Shown: positions 1 through 12,853 of the stretch, piece by piece
Numbering within the stretch: the first letter of the stretch is position 1
Layout: every line of letters begins with the position of its first letter
Origin: Selaginella moellendorffii
Lineage: Eukaryota; Streptophyta; Lycopodiopsida; Selaginellales; Selaginellaceae
Assembly (NCBI RefSeq): GCF_000143415.4
Contig: NW_003314261.1
Location: 6,050,822 to 6,114,821, forward strand
Reading direction: 5' to 3'
Length of the DNA: 64,000 bases
Notes under the pieces: generated by a model
Databases searched by the model: none
What the model was told of the DNA's origin: nothing
What the model saw: the letters and a program-made list of their open reading frames with translations, nothing else
Translations under genes and position numbers: made by a program

Positions 1-1491
1 TTGAAAGGAGGTGAAACAAGTAGTAGGAGAATAGAAGCTAGGGCACTAGCAATATTTTCAACTCTAGGTTCATTGCTTCTAGCTTAGGCTTAAACTTGCA
101 ATTCTCCAATAGCTCATGCAGTTGCACAAGCTTCTTCACCAACTCAAGTGACAAATTAGAGAAAAGTTGCAAATATCAATTTCAAGGCTATAACAATAGT
201 GTTGAAAAAACAAGTGTAAGTTTATTCATCTCTTTTTCTATTTAAGCCTTTGAATTGTTACACATTTTAGGTTTCACTTTGTTTTCTAGCAAAGTGTTAT
301 AATGAACTTGAATGAATAGAATGAAGTTGTGTAATAGCTTTTGTACCATAGCAATCATTTTTTGTTTATATTGTATAATATATGTTCATGAACAGCTGAC
401 CAAACCTGCCTCTGGCAGGTTTTGGCTACCAAAACGTGCCAGTCTCAAAGTTAAGTATGTATTATTAACGATAAAAATTTTTTAGGTATTAAACAATATA
501 AAAATTTCATTTACCCTTTGAAATTCACCCTTAGCACGCACCATGAAGAAAACTTGGTTGCATTTTACATTTCAAGTACGGAATTAATTTGCAACCAAGA
601 TGTAATGAGGAGAAAACAACTATTCTTTGCCTAAAAAAGAAGAAAACTTAAGAAATCTTTAAAATTCAAGTATAACATTTAGAATTTTACAACTGAACAC
701 ACTCATCTTTGCTTCTAAAATCTCTCTAGCACTAATGCCATCACCACAATGTGGATCTTTTAAGAATTCCCTAAAACCCCAAGAAAACAAGACTAAAAAG
801 TAAAGAACAAAGGGGAGGATTGTTTAGCAAGCAATCCTCCCAAAGAGAGTTGCCAAATGAGGGGAGCCTCTCAACATGGGGAGAATATATTGAAATCTAT
901 CATCACTTAAATTAAGCTCAATTTCTTCCATGAACTCTTTTAAATCTTAGCAATGGGGGAGAAAGGGGTCATCACTCATCAAAAGTGATGACCATACAGC
1001 CGAGATGCATTTGCTACAGCCTGAATTGACAAGGAAATAAAAAATCTATTACTTAGAGAAGATTATAGGTTTCGATGAGATAGAAAAATCTAAGACCAAA
1101 CAAAAGGTACTAAAGATTAGGGAAGAACTTAAAGATGCATGGGAGTTGAACAGGCTTTTCTTTAGAGAAAAAATACATAGTTGGCTATAGAAAAATAGAT
1201 GGTATTAGGTAAAAATGGAAGCTGAGATGGCAAATACAATTACTATAACAAACTGAGGCTGAGCAAGGAACAAGATAGCCAATTATCCTTTTGAAGGTGA
1301 TGTTGCAGTAATGGAAATGGAACAAATTTTATTTGCTGAATTGTCCACCAAACTATTTTACACATAGGCTTGTGGAGAAGCAAAAAGTTAATCAAGCTTT
1401 ATAATTGAAATTACACCAAGCTTTTGAGTTTGTTAAAGATGCAAAGTATAAGATGGAGGCTTTAATTGATGCAACCTCAAATCTATTGAAA

Positions 1492-1686
<195 letters not shown>

Positions 1687-4600
1687 AATGTGCTACTTCT
1701 TTAGGTACTTTGACATTTTAGCAAATCCAAGATGCCTTATGACATTTTATCAACTTTTCCAATCTAGTGAAATTGATTAATGGCATTGTGATCAATACAA
1801 CAAAATCCAATGAGTTTTGTTTTAGAAAAAAAAAGACTAACATTGTGATAATTCTTTAGATATGTGCTTCTATGCATTCTAGCGAGGCTTTTTATTGTGA
1901 GTCATACATACCTCACAAGTGCACAGTAAGTTTTTCAACTCTAAGACTGCTTCAATATCACCATATGCTCCTGTCCCTTCACTCATTAAATTGTATGCTC
2001 AGGAGTTGTTCGGTGCTCCAATTTTTTATGCTCTTTAGCTATATGCTTAGGAGTTTAGCTCCATATCTTTGTTCAATGGCTTAAAGCTTTGAATTCAAGT
2101 TCCATTATGCTGCCCTTGGCCATATGTTCAAGAGTTATAGTTCCACTCTATGCTTTTTCTATGGTAAATCACCATAGGGTAAAAAGTGAAAATTATGTGT
2201 GCTACAGATTGTAATTGTTCATTTTTAAGGTTTAATAGCTAGGGTTTTAGAAAGGATGTGTAGCAAGAGAAACACACATTAATCATAATATACACTTCAA
2301 TTGCTAGTGATCTAGATAGAAAAAGATAATCAAGATATATCCTAAACTTCTTCTCAATCCCCCCATTTACTACTTCTCTATCTCCCCATTTTTTTGTGGC
2401 TTGTGGCTAGAAACTCATGGCTACTTGGTGGTTCGGTGGTGAACCATTCTTTCTAGTGCATCACTTTCTATTGGTTTTTTTTTCCTTTTTTCCTTGAGCC
2501 TTTTTTCAATCTTGAGCTAATAACTCATGTCTTGCAGCAACTTAATACTAAAAAGATCAGTCAGGCAGTGAACTAATCTTTCCAGCACATCACTTTTTGC
2601 TATTTTTTTGTTTTTATTCTTTATTTGGCATTAGAAAGATTGGTTTGGCAGCGAACCAATCTTCCCAGTGCATCATTGGTTTAGCAGCGAATTGATCTTT
2701 CCAACATATCACTTTCTACTCTTCTTTTCATTTTCTTCTCTCTTTTTTTTTCTGATGTTGTTGCTGGAAAGATTGGTTCGTGAGTAAACAGATCTTTTAT
2801 TTTTGGCTTCTTTATTGTTTTGTTTGTTCTTCAACATTTTTTAAACATTTAGTCAAGAGTTCTTATCTTTTTCATGCAGATACATATATCATGCCACAAC
2901 ATAAGAAGCATGCCAATCAACCTTAATAAACTGTTCTCTAGAAAAATGATTACATTGTTGTGCTAGATTCCCTAGAGAGATTTCACAAGTTCAAGGAGTT
3001 GTTTTGGAAGACGACCATGGTGGGAGTAGTGGTATCTATATCCAGGCAATGCTTAATCTTGATCCAAGTGTAGGCACCCAAGAGCCAAATGTTCATATTA
3101 ACATTGAAGATCCACTTGCTACTATTGGTTCTGGTGAGAGTGTGGAAATGAAGAACTTATTTGTAGCACAAAAGAGCTAGTGATGAGGTATCTAGTGCCA
3201 TAGGTAGTAGAGAGGATGAGGAAGCCGATCTTGATAGAGGAAATGGCAGACATGCTATAAGTGCCAAAGGTAGTAAAAATGACATATGCTAAAGGCTAAT
3301 ATAATCTTGAATGAGTGGATACATAAAACTTGTCCAAGCTTAAGAATGAACTATCAATAGGGTGTTAGGTAAAATGGCTTGGATCTGTAGATTCCACTTT
3401 GCTATCTTTGGGTGCACTCAGCCTATGACTTCAACATGGCTATTTATACCTTTTTCACAAGTTAGATTTAGACACACCACTAGATAATTTATTATGGTAC
3501 GATTTCTTGGAACCAATTGCATAGACATAGTTATTTGAGAGATCAAGAAGACTTGGGATCAAATATAACAAAGGAAATCCAAGGAGTTCAATACTTTGAT
3601 GGCATGCCACAAGAAAACACAAGCCTTTGTAGGCTGGATGTTTTGCATTATGGATGGAAACCACTAGTGGCTAGTGTTTTAGAGATGTATCCAAGAAAAG
3701 TTTCAAGACAACAATAAACAACACATTTGTGTTCTAATGACATTGTAGAATCAAAGGATTGAAATCAAGCTATGAGGCTCAATTTAGCATGTTACAAAAT
3801 TAATATGTAAGAATTCCTTACTAGTTGCTTTTGATCTCACTAACTATATTATAGGCTTAACTAGTTTGCATTTTTAGCACATACCCTAGTCTATGATATC
3901 AAGCATCTTCTATATGTTGGCATCCTCTCTCTTGAGGAAATCTAGATGTGAGCTCCTCAACACTTGACATTGTAATAATGATAAAAGGCTTGAGAACAAG
4001 CTTGAGAATGTGATGAAGGAGAAGTTTTATATCACATAGAGTATTGCAACTGTTCAGGAGTTACTTTGAGCACAGGATACATAATTCTTTACCAATGTAT
4101 ACACTTTCCAAATACATCCAAGCTTCCCTTCAAGAGATTGGGGATGAATGACTTTCTAATGGCAATTTAAGCATCAAGAACTAACAAAGTTAACTATTTT
4201 TCTCACACCATATGATGTATATATATATTGTAAGGTTTTAACTTTTTAATTTAATCATGGCTCCTTTATAAGTATTTGAATAGTTGCTTAGGTGCTTTGG
4301 TGTACATAACAAGTGTTTTTCTCAAGCTCTTAACTGGTAAGAAGAAGCTTGGGATATATAAGCTAAAGTTCCATTGTCCCATTGTATAAGAGTGAGAGTT
4401 TTGTCTATGGTACTTGGAGTTGTGGGGGCAAATGTCATTGTTACCTTTTGGGCTCGATCTCTACCTCAAGTATCATCTAGGTTTGATGAGTAAAACTTTC
4501 TAACACTAATTATTTTTATTATCACCTATTGTGAATTGTCCTAAGAACACCTTGAAATGCACTCTCCTTCTCCAATGCAAAAAACGCACAGCCAATCTCT

Positions 4601-5369
4601 TTAATTGCTAATATTATTAAACCAAAACCCTCTATAACATCAAGCACATTCCCTTAGGACAAAACAATTGTAGGAGGATTTGCATGGCCTTTAGTAAATA
4701 GTGTTGATAGCTAAGGACTTTGGGCGAATGTCCTTATTGATGATATTTGGGATGATGTCTGTTAAGCTATTATATCCTGGCAATGCTAAATTTGCACACT
4801 TATCAACTCATGTACTGCTATGATGGCAAGAGTAGTGGCAAAGAACATAGTAGTTCCATACTAAAACCTACAATGAAAACAAAGAAGTAATTAATTTAAA
4901 ATATGAGAAATAAAGAAAAGCAATCCTTTTGGATTTAGCCACTAGCACCTTTTATTTCGACTAGGATGTTTGAGAGTAGGCAACCTAATACAACCTCAAC
5001 CAATCTAGAATCATCATTCTCCATAAGAAAACCTCCCTAGAATAAAGAATGGGGAAGAATGACCAGCATGATGCCCTTGTATTGTAATATTTTGGATGCC
5101 ACATCCATTTTTTAAGAAATATAGTTCAATTGAAGGAAGTTTTAGGTGTGAGACACAAATCCTTGAGCCCCAAAGTGGAGCCGAAAGAGTGCCACATGGT
5201 AGTGGCTAAAGCAAAAGCCAAACAAGTATAACACGTTTGGATTAAAAACTCTGACTTGAAAAGTCAAGAGCAGGAATAGAACTCCTAATGGAGTGCTCAA
5301 GGAACGAACACGAGGCAAGAGTCTCTAGAAAAGGGACATTAGAGGACCAATACGTGACACATGGAGGAG

Positions 5370-5815
5370 TCTAAGATGGACTTGAGATGGAGTCTGAGAT
5401 GGACTTGAGATGGAGTCCAAGATGGACTAAGATGGACTTGACATGAAGTTCAAGATAGAGTTTGAGATGGACCTGAGGTGGACCCGAGATGAAGTCCGAG
5501 ATGGACTCGAGATGGACCCAAGATGGAGTCCAAGATGGACCCGAGATGGAGTCCGAGATGGACCGAGATGGAGTCTGAGAGGGATCTGAGATGGAATCTG
5601 AGATGGATCCGAGATGGACCTAAGATGGAGTCCGAGATGGATCCGAGATGGAATCCGAGATGAGACCGAGACCGAGACCGAGACCGAGACTGAGACCGAG
5701 ACCGAGACCGAGTTCGAGTTTAAGACTGAGACTAAGATTGAGTTCAAGTTCAAGACTGAGACCGAGTCCGAGTCCAAGTCTAAGGCAAAGTTCAAGTCTT
5801 AGTTCAAGTCCGAGT
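5370..5815. repeat. GAGATGGA minisatellite grading into a GAGACC hexamer array
   Basis: From about 5370 to 5660 a degenerate unit of roughly 11 nt with the core GAGATGGA repeats more than 20 times. It passes into a near-perfect GAGACC-type hexamer array (about 5662-5712) and then into degenerate GAGTCCAAGT-like units up to about 5815. The graded change suggests that one array evolved into the next. The long Thr/Glu or Arg/Pro frames across it are repeat artefacts. The array ends shortly before the first assembly gap. Confidence 0.9.
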
Positions 5816-5953
5816 CCAAATACTAATACAGGCTATTGGGGAAAGCCCAAAGCAATTGTCCTTCGGGGGGGGGAGGACGGGGGTTGCAGGGGGTTCCAAA
5901 AGTATAGTAAGGAGAGTGTTGGGGTTGGACTCTAGTGGAACCAGTTTGGCTAG

Positions 5954-6925
5954 NNNNNNNNNNNNNNNNNNNNNNNNNNNNNNNNNNNNNNNNNNNNNNN
6001 NNNNNNNNNNNNNNNNNNNNNNNNNNNNNNNNNNNNNNNNNNNNNNNNNNNNNNNNNNNNNNNNNNNNNNNNNNNNNNNNNNNNNNNNNNNNNNNNNNNN
6101 NNNNNNNNNNNNNNNNNNNNNNNNNNNNNNNNNNNNNNNNNNNNNNNNNNNNNNNNNNNNNNNNNNNNNNNNNNNNNNNNNNNNNNNNNNNNNNNNNNNN
6201 NNNNNNNNNNNNNNNNNNNNNNNNNNNNNNNNNNNNNNNNNNNNNNNNNNNNNNNNNNNNNNNNNNNNNNNNNNNNNNNNNNNNNNNNNNNNNNNNNNNN
6301 NNNNNNNNNNNNNNNNNNNNNNNNNNNNNNNNNNNNNNNNNNNNNNNNNNNNNNNNNNNNNNNNNNNNNNNNNNNNNNNNNNNNNNNNNNNNNNNNNNNN
6401 NNNNNNNNNNNNNNNNNNNNNNNNNNNNNNNNNNNNNNNNNNNNNNNNNNNNNNNNNNNNNNNNNNNNNNNNNNNNNNNNNNNNNNNNNNNNNNNNNNNN
6501 NNNNNNNNNNNNNNNNNNNNNNNNNNNNNNNNNNNNNNNNNNNNNNNNNNNNNNNNNNNNNNNNNNNNNNNNNNNNNNNNNNNNNNNNNNNNNNNNNNNN
6601 NNNNNNNNNNNNNNNNNNNNNNNNNNNNNNNNNNNNNNNNNNNNNNNNNNNNNNNNNNNNNNNNNNNNNNNNNNNNNNNNNNNNNNNNNNNNNNNNNNNN
6701 NNNNNNNNNNNNNNNNNNNNNNNNNNNNNNNNNNNNNNNNNNNNNNNNNNNNNNNNNNNNNNNNNNNNNNNNNNNNNNNNNNNNNNNNNNNNNNNNNNNN
6801 NNNNNNNNNNNNNNNNNNNNNNNNNNNNNNNNNNNNNNNNNNNNNNNNNNNNNNNNNNNNNNNNNNNNNNNNNNNNNNNNNNNNNNNNNNNNNNNNNNNN
6901 NNNNNNNNNNNNNNNNNNNNNNNNN
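5954..6925. other. Assembly gap (972 N)
   Basis: This is an unbroken run of N. Open frames spanning it have no meaning. It lies just beyond the minisatellite, so the unresolved sequence is probably repetitive. Confidence 1.
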
Positions 6926-9900
6926 ATGAGCCATTTCTAGCTCCCCTGAGAGATCAAATGGTAGATGCTCCCAATCCAAATGTGAGTAACACTACCTACT
7001 TGGATACCTAGTGTGGCTTATTAAAACCTCACTCTAGCCACCTGACTAGGGCACCCAAAGGCAGATGGTGGGAAGAGTACCCATAAGGCTCGCTTAGGGC
7101 TACAATATTTTGAAATGTTGTCCCAAAGTCCCAGACTAAGGAAATGAGGAGGAATAGTCCTTTTGTGTGGGGACCAAGGACCAAGGATACGGTCATGTGG
7201 CAAGGAAGTCCCAAAGGCCAGTGGGGCATAATGGTCGGGCCTGTGAACCTCGACCCAGTGGCAATATTGATGAACATGGCTGTGGATGAAAAGGGACTTG
7301 GTGGGGACCGAAAAAGGGATATTAGAGAAGGTTATTCCCCATGTTTACGAGCATCCTGAGGATGCTAAGGAGTGGATTTAGGATGATCATTCATGGACGG
7401 ATGGCCTAATTTTTGACAAAAGTGAATGGGTATAGCTTTAGTGTAATAGGCTGATTTATCAATGGGACCTTTGGGTATCAGTCATGGGATCAAACATGTG
7501 GAACATTTGGATCAAGTGCAATGGTTGAGTGGCATAGATGCCATTCTTGGGGCTAGTAAGTTCCTTTCGGAATAGAACTTATAGAGGTTATAAGTGAGAC
7601 TTCTCTAAGTGGTTGGAAGTGTGGTTAAGTGACTAAAGTAGAATGGAAAATTTAGTCGCTTACATTATGATGGAGTGTGTTGTAGAGGTGGCAACTTGTC
7701 GAGTAAATTTAAGAATATAAAGTCAACGTTAAAGGTAATGGTGAAGAACCTAATTCCTAACTTGCATCCATCTATAGAATATAAAAGACTTCTAACTTAC
7801 ATCATTGCAAAGCTAAAAGTAATCCAATAACTATTTCTACATTGCCAATACTTGAGGGGATCAATCACATAGTAGCAAGGAGAGGACTTCCAGGCAGCAA
7901 CAACATCACCATTACTAGAGATTGCACATTCCTCCTCAATTCACCACACTATGGGATCCAAGACAATACATCTCTAGAGGCTTTTTATATCTTTGGGAAA
8001 CTGTAGGCACTATACAAATGGAGATCAAGGGTGGTGTACCTCCACTAATCTCACAATCGACACAAGTTCTTCACATTGCAATCACATGGGAGAGATGAGG
8101 TTGGGGATCATGGATAAGGCGCAAAGTTCACCACCATTATGGATAGGGAGCATGTGTTTATGGGGTGAGTGGCACGAATCTAGGTTGCACAGAACCAAAC
8201 TCTAGTTCCTTGGTCTGATTTGCATAGAACCAAACTCTAGTTCCAGGGATCCCCCCTTCATCACCACCCCCCCCCCCATATGCTCTTTTCCGGTTTAGAG
8301 CATGTCGAAATTGGACCTCTATGGTTTTTAAGAGGATAAATATGAAAAACCCCATTAGACATTGCCAACACTTTTTGTTGGCAAAAAAAACTAAAAAATA
8401 TTTGATAATGCATGTTTTTTTTTCATATCTATTTATGTGAAGCTGACAAAGATAGCTCTTGGAGTTCATCCTTTATAACAATGGGGAGGGATGGAAAGAA
8501 TGCATTTATATATTAGTGTATAGAGTGTTGGTTGGTTTCTCCAACTTCTACATTTGAATTACAATATTATAATTACAATTTATTTCTCTTCGGTCTACTT
8601 AATAGGACCTTTGTAGCACATATGGTTTTTACCTTTTATCTTATGGTGATTTATCATAGGATAACCACAAAGCGGAACCTAAACCACTATGTGCCATATA
8701 TCATATGCCACATGCCATGTGTTGAAGGATAATGGAGCAAAACCCAAATTTCAAGGCCTTGGGCCACTGAATGAAGGTATGAAGCCAAACTCCCAAGCTT
8801 GTAGCCAGGGAGTGAAAGAACTAGAGCATGGAGCAACTCTTAAGCATTTAGCCCAAAGAGTGAAGGGACATGAGTATGAAGTGACGTAAGAATAATTCTA
8901 AAGCATTCAGTATGCCAATGCTAGGATTAGCATGCAAACAAAGCCAAATAGAGCCTAGTGCTATTTCAACATATTGGTGGCCTAACGCAAGGATATGGGT
9001 ATTCCACCAGTTAACATGGTATGAAACCTAGGATTAGACTTAAGCCGAATGCAAAACAAAAATAGGCACACAAGCATGAGTTAGACTATGCCTCAGATTG
9101 GTCAGCTATATCTAACCTACCCACTATCCCTATTATATATTTGGAACCCCCCACATATTGTATTCAAGACAATCTTTACATTCCTCCACATTAGAAAATT
9201 TAAACACTTTCCATAAATAATAATTGGGTCCGAATAGGACTAACATAAAGGGTATGATAGCAAAAGTGTTTGGTAGACATAATAAGTTATCATCTAGCAA
9301 ATATTGAAGGACCAATCTCAACATCTCAAAGGTTTTTACCAAGCTAGTGTAGGACAAAGCAAAAGAGAACTAACAAGTCAGGCCAAGTATGCTTGGCTAA
9401 ATAGACACTTAGGAATTCCTTCTTTATGTTCGTTTGGCCAAATACAGATGCTAAGTCAAGTTTATTAACACTTGAACAAAAGGGACTGATAAAGAGTCTA
9501 ACAATACCAACCTCCTGTCGTTGTGGCAGTAAGGAAAAAATATTTGAAAGGATTAGCTGACAAGTAACTTTTAATACTTATAATCACATTTGCGACAAAC
9601 TTATTCAATATGAATCTCCTCTTTGTCTTGAGGCATCTGTCCAGAAGTGCCTTTACAATAAAGTAAAAACATGTGTGTATATTAAGTGGATTGATGATAT
9701 GGGCTATAACTTGCCATGCTATGTAGAAGCAATTGCACTCATATACAACAAGAGCCTATAGTGATAGAGTATTATATTATAAGAACTTTGTAAGCAATTA
9801 AAGAAAACGGCTTGAGAAATAATCCATAAGGTAACTCATATACAAAGGGAAAAAGCTTATAAACAAGAGTGCAATCAGTTAAAGGTTTTGGGATAGTTAA

Positions 9901-12853
9901 GGTTAAATGTCCATAGGTTTGAATATTATTAAGCTAGGAAGTCTAAATTCAAGAGCTTACAAACTCCTCCTTTAGATGTGGATTATGAGGAAGATTAAAT
10001 TTAGTTCTTTTTTCCTACTCAATTTTTATAGTGAATTTCTTCTTTAACTTATGATATTTAGTTTCTTATTGGATTTATATTATTTAATTTCTTCTTGGAT
10101 TGAAGATAAGTCTTAAATTTTGAATGGAATTGTTGGTTTATCCCAAACCAATCATTTGAACATCAAATTTTGTATTTGGTGAACTATAGTGACATCTATT
10201 AACTTGAGCTCAGCTTGTGAGCTAAGCTCAAAAACTACCCAGCCCCTCCAACAAACAACCATTGAAAGATCACCTACCCTTTGATGCAGCTTGAACCCAT
10301 GGCATACAAGTTCAAAAAGAATGGCTAGATCTTGAATATAAATAATGGATGATGAAAATTGAGATGATAGAAAGAAATGGAAAATGGAAAGAGATATAAG
10401 AATGAAGTATAAAGTTTTAAAACATGCTGAAAAAACTAATAAGGGGAAAACTGTAGGGTTAAATCAAAATTTAGAACCAAGAAAATGAAGAACAAAAGAG
10501 ATAAAAAAGTTAAAGAAAATAAGTAAGCTAAGGAAGAGAGTCTTAAACCTAGATCCCAGCCTCAGAATATGTATAATGGTAAATACTTTTATATCCCAAA
10601 ATCAACTCAAAGTTCAAGTGGAAGAGAAGAGAAACAGAGAGAATCTGTTGCTTGAGAATGTGAGTGGATGAATGGATGGTGGGAGAAAAACTATTATTTG
10701 GTCAATTGCTAGAACCTTTGAGGAGTCTCTAGAGATAACCAACTACATATCTCGTATTGATGATAGAATTGGTCTAGCAACTCAAGTTTTGGTCATAACA
10801 CTCACTTCAGAGGTGGTACAAAACTAAAACCAAAGACTAAAATCTATGCTAACGCCATCACAAGTTATAGAACAGCCAAGAGCTGATACCCCCTCTACCA
10901 CAAAAATGTGCCTCTAAGTAGTATGTAGAGCATATTGTCAACATATGTCCAGCCTACACTTCACTTGGTGAGTCTATGTATATTCCTGGATATATTCAGA
11001 GATTATTCCATATGTTTAGAGCAGATTAATTATTGAAATACACATTTTCCAATGTGTTTCTGATGGAATCTTGAATGTGCAACAAGGTTGCAAAATCCCT
11101 TACAATTGATCCAACCATGGTAGAATATCTCACTTTCATGTGAGGCATTATATGGAGTATAGTACAAATCAAAAGATCCATGGTAATTTCAAGTTAAGTA
11201 TTTCCTCTTTAGCCTTTGATCTTGTATTTTTTAGATCTTTTTTTTTTTAATTCCAACAATTATTAGATCAGGCTTTTTGGTTGCATGAATCCTAGATTTA
11301 ATTAATTCTAGAACTTTTGACTATCTTTTACTTGTTTTTATGTGAGAGATGCAATTTAATCTTTTCTTATAATCCAGTTAAGAGTTGAGGCAAAGAAGTA
11401 TAATGACTATTGACAACCTCTTATTTGCTTTAGATTTACCATTAGTTTTCCCCGAAATGATCATCTTTAACATATCAATGCCACCCTAACGTGCCATCAT
11501 TTTTTACTCTGAGACCATTTTTCCACTCCAATCATCTTTCACAAAAAAATTCCATCTTCATGTATCCCATCCCATTCCCCTCTTACCACATTTATGTTTA
11601 CCACCTTTTTCAATAATCCTTTTTCTAAGAACTCTTCAAATCACAATACTAGAAAATCCATTTTTTAAGGTTTTAGGTCTTAGTTGAAGCTAAGTATCAT
11701 GGCAAATTACAATATCATCAACAATCTAACTGGACAAGGTTTTTGGAATAATTCTCTATGTTGACTCAATTTTTCAAAACTTAGTGAAGGTCAACCAATC
11801 AGAAGTTACAATTGAAAGTCTATAAATGTTTGATGTCAAGGAGTTCATGTTTACTAGGCAAAATGCATTTGGCTCTTTGGCATATGGTGAGGTGGAAAAG
11901 TCTTTCTTTCAGCCAACTTTAACTTTTAGAGGAGATGTATTCTCTTGTCTATTAACTTGTCATTTTCAGGAATCTTTTTCTTCTTTAGCATCAATAGCAA
12001 TATTTTTGCCAATGGTTTTAGTACCAAACGTTCATGGTGTCTTTTAGAAGACTCCTTTACACATTTTTCACCTACTAGCTAAGATATTAAATTGTAAGCA
12101 ACCAACTTGAAAAACAAAACTTAATTTCCTATTGGGGTTTAAATATAAAAGAAAAAGACATATGAATAAAAATGCATTCTTTTTCCAATTCATTAAGTGT
12201 ATTAAAATATTTGAGGTTAAGCATATCTAATCTTGGAATAGTATTGGCTACATGATTTTCTTGGGAAGTCTAAATTCAAAATTTTACATTTGGTTTTAAA
12301 GAAATCTCAAGTCTGATTATTATGACACTATAGTTGGGTTAAACATTTTTTCAATATTCAATTTACTCATTTAGATGGTTCTTTAAAGTTTTAGCTAAAA
12401 TTCATTATCATTTAGAAGTTATAGCTACAACTAAATTAGCCCAATTAGTTTAGTTGGCATCCAGGTCCTTTTTATAGAGCTCTTAGCAAATAATAGCTTT
12501 TTGTGTTGCTAATCTGCTGAATTTTATAATCTATCTACATTGCTTCATACACTACTTATCATCAACTTAAATGGTCTACAACAAGTATAAATTGGCTCAC
12601 TGTGAATTTTGTTGCATCCTAAACTTCAGAACACCACAGTCATGCCTCTTACTTCCAGATACAATACAAATGGGACTTTAATTTATATTTATACTATAGA
12701 TGGTACTAAGGACCAGAGTGAATGAGGTGAATCCCATGCTTCTTACAACAAACCTATATATCTCAAACTGCCCGGTTGGGTAAATTGTATATGCTAAACT
12801 GTTGATTTATTTTAGATTGGATTTAGATTTTTATATTACAAACAACCACATTA

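Noticed and set aside
3455-3717. Small frames on both strands near 3.5 kb
   Set aside because: Overlapping opposite frames in AT-rich DNA with no motif or splice signals.
5370-5815. CRISPR array
   Set aside because: Units are contiguous and degenerate without unique spacers, and the DNA is from a plant nucleus.
5804-7011. Frames of 350-390 codons over the first gap
   Set aside because: They consist almost entirely of N and mean nothing.
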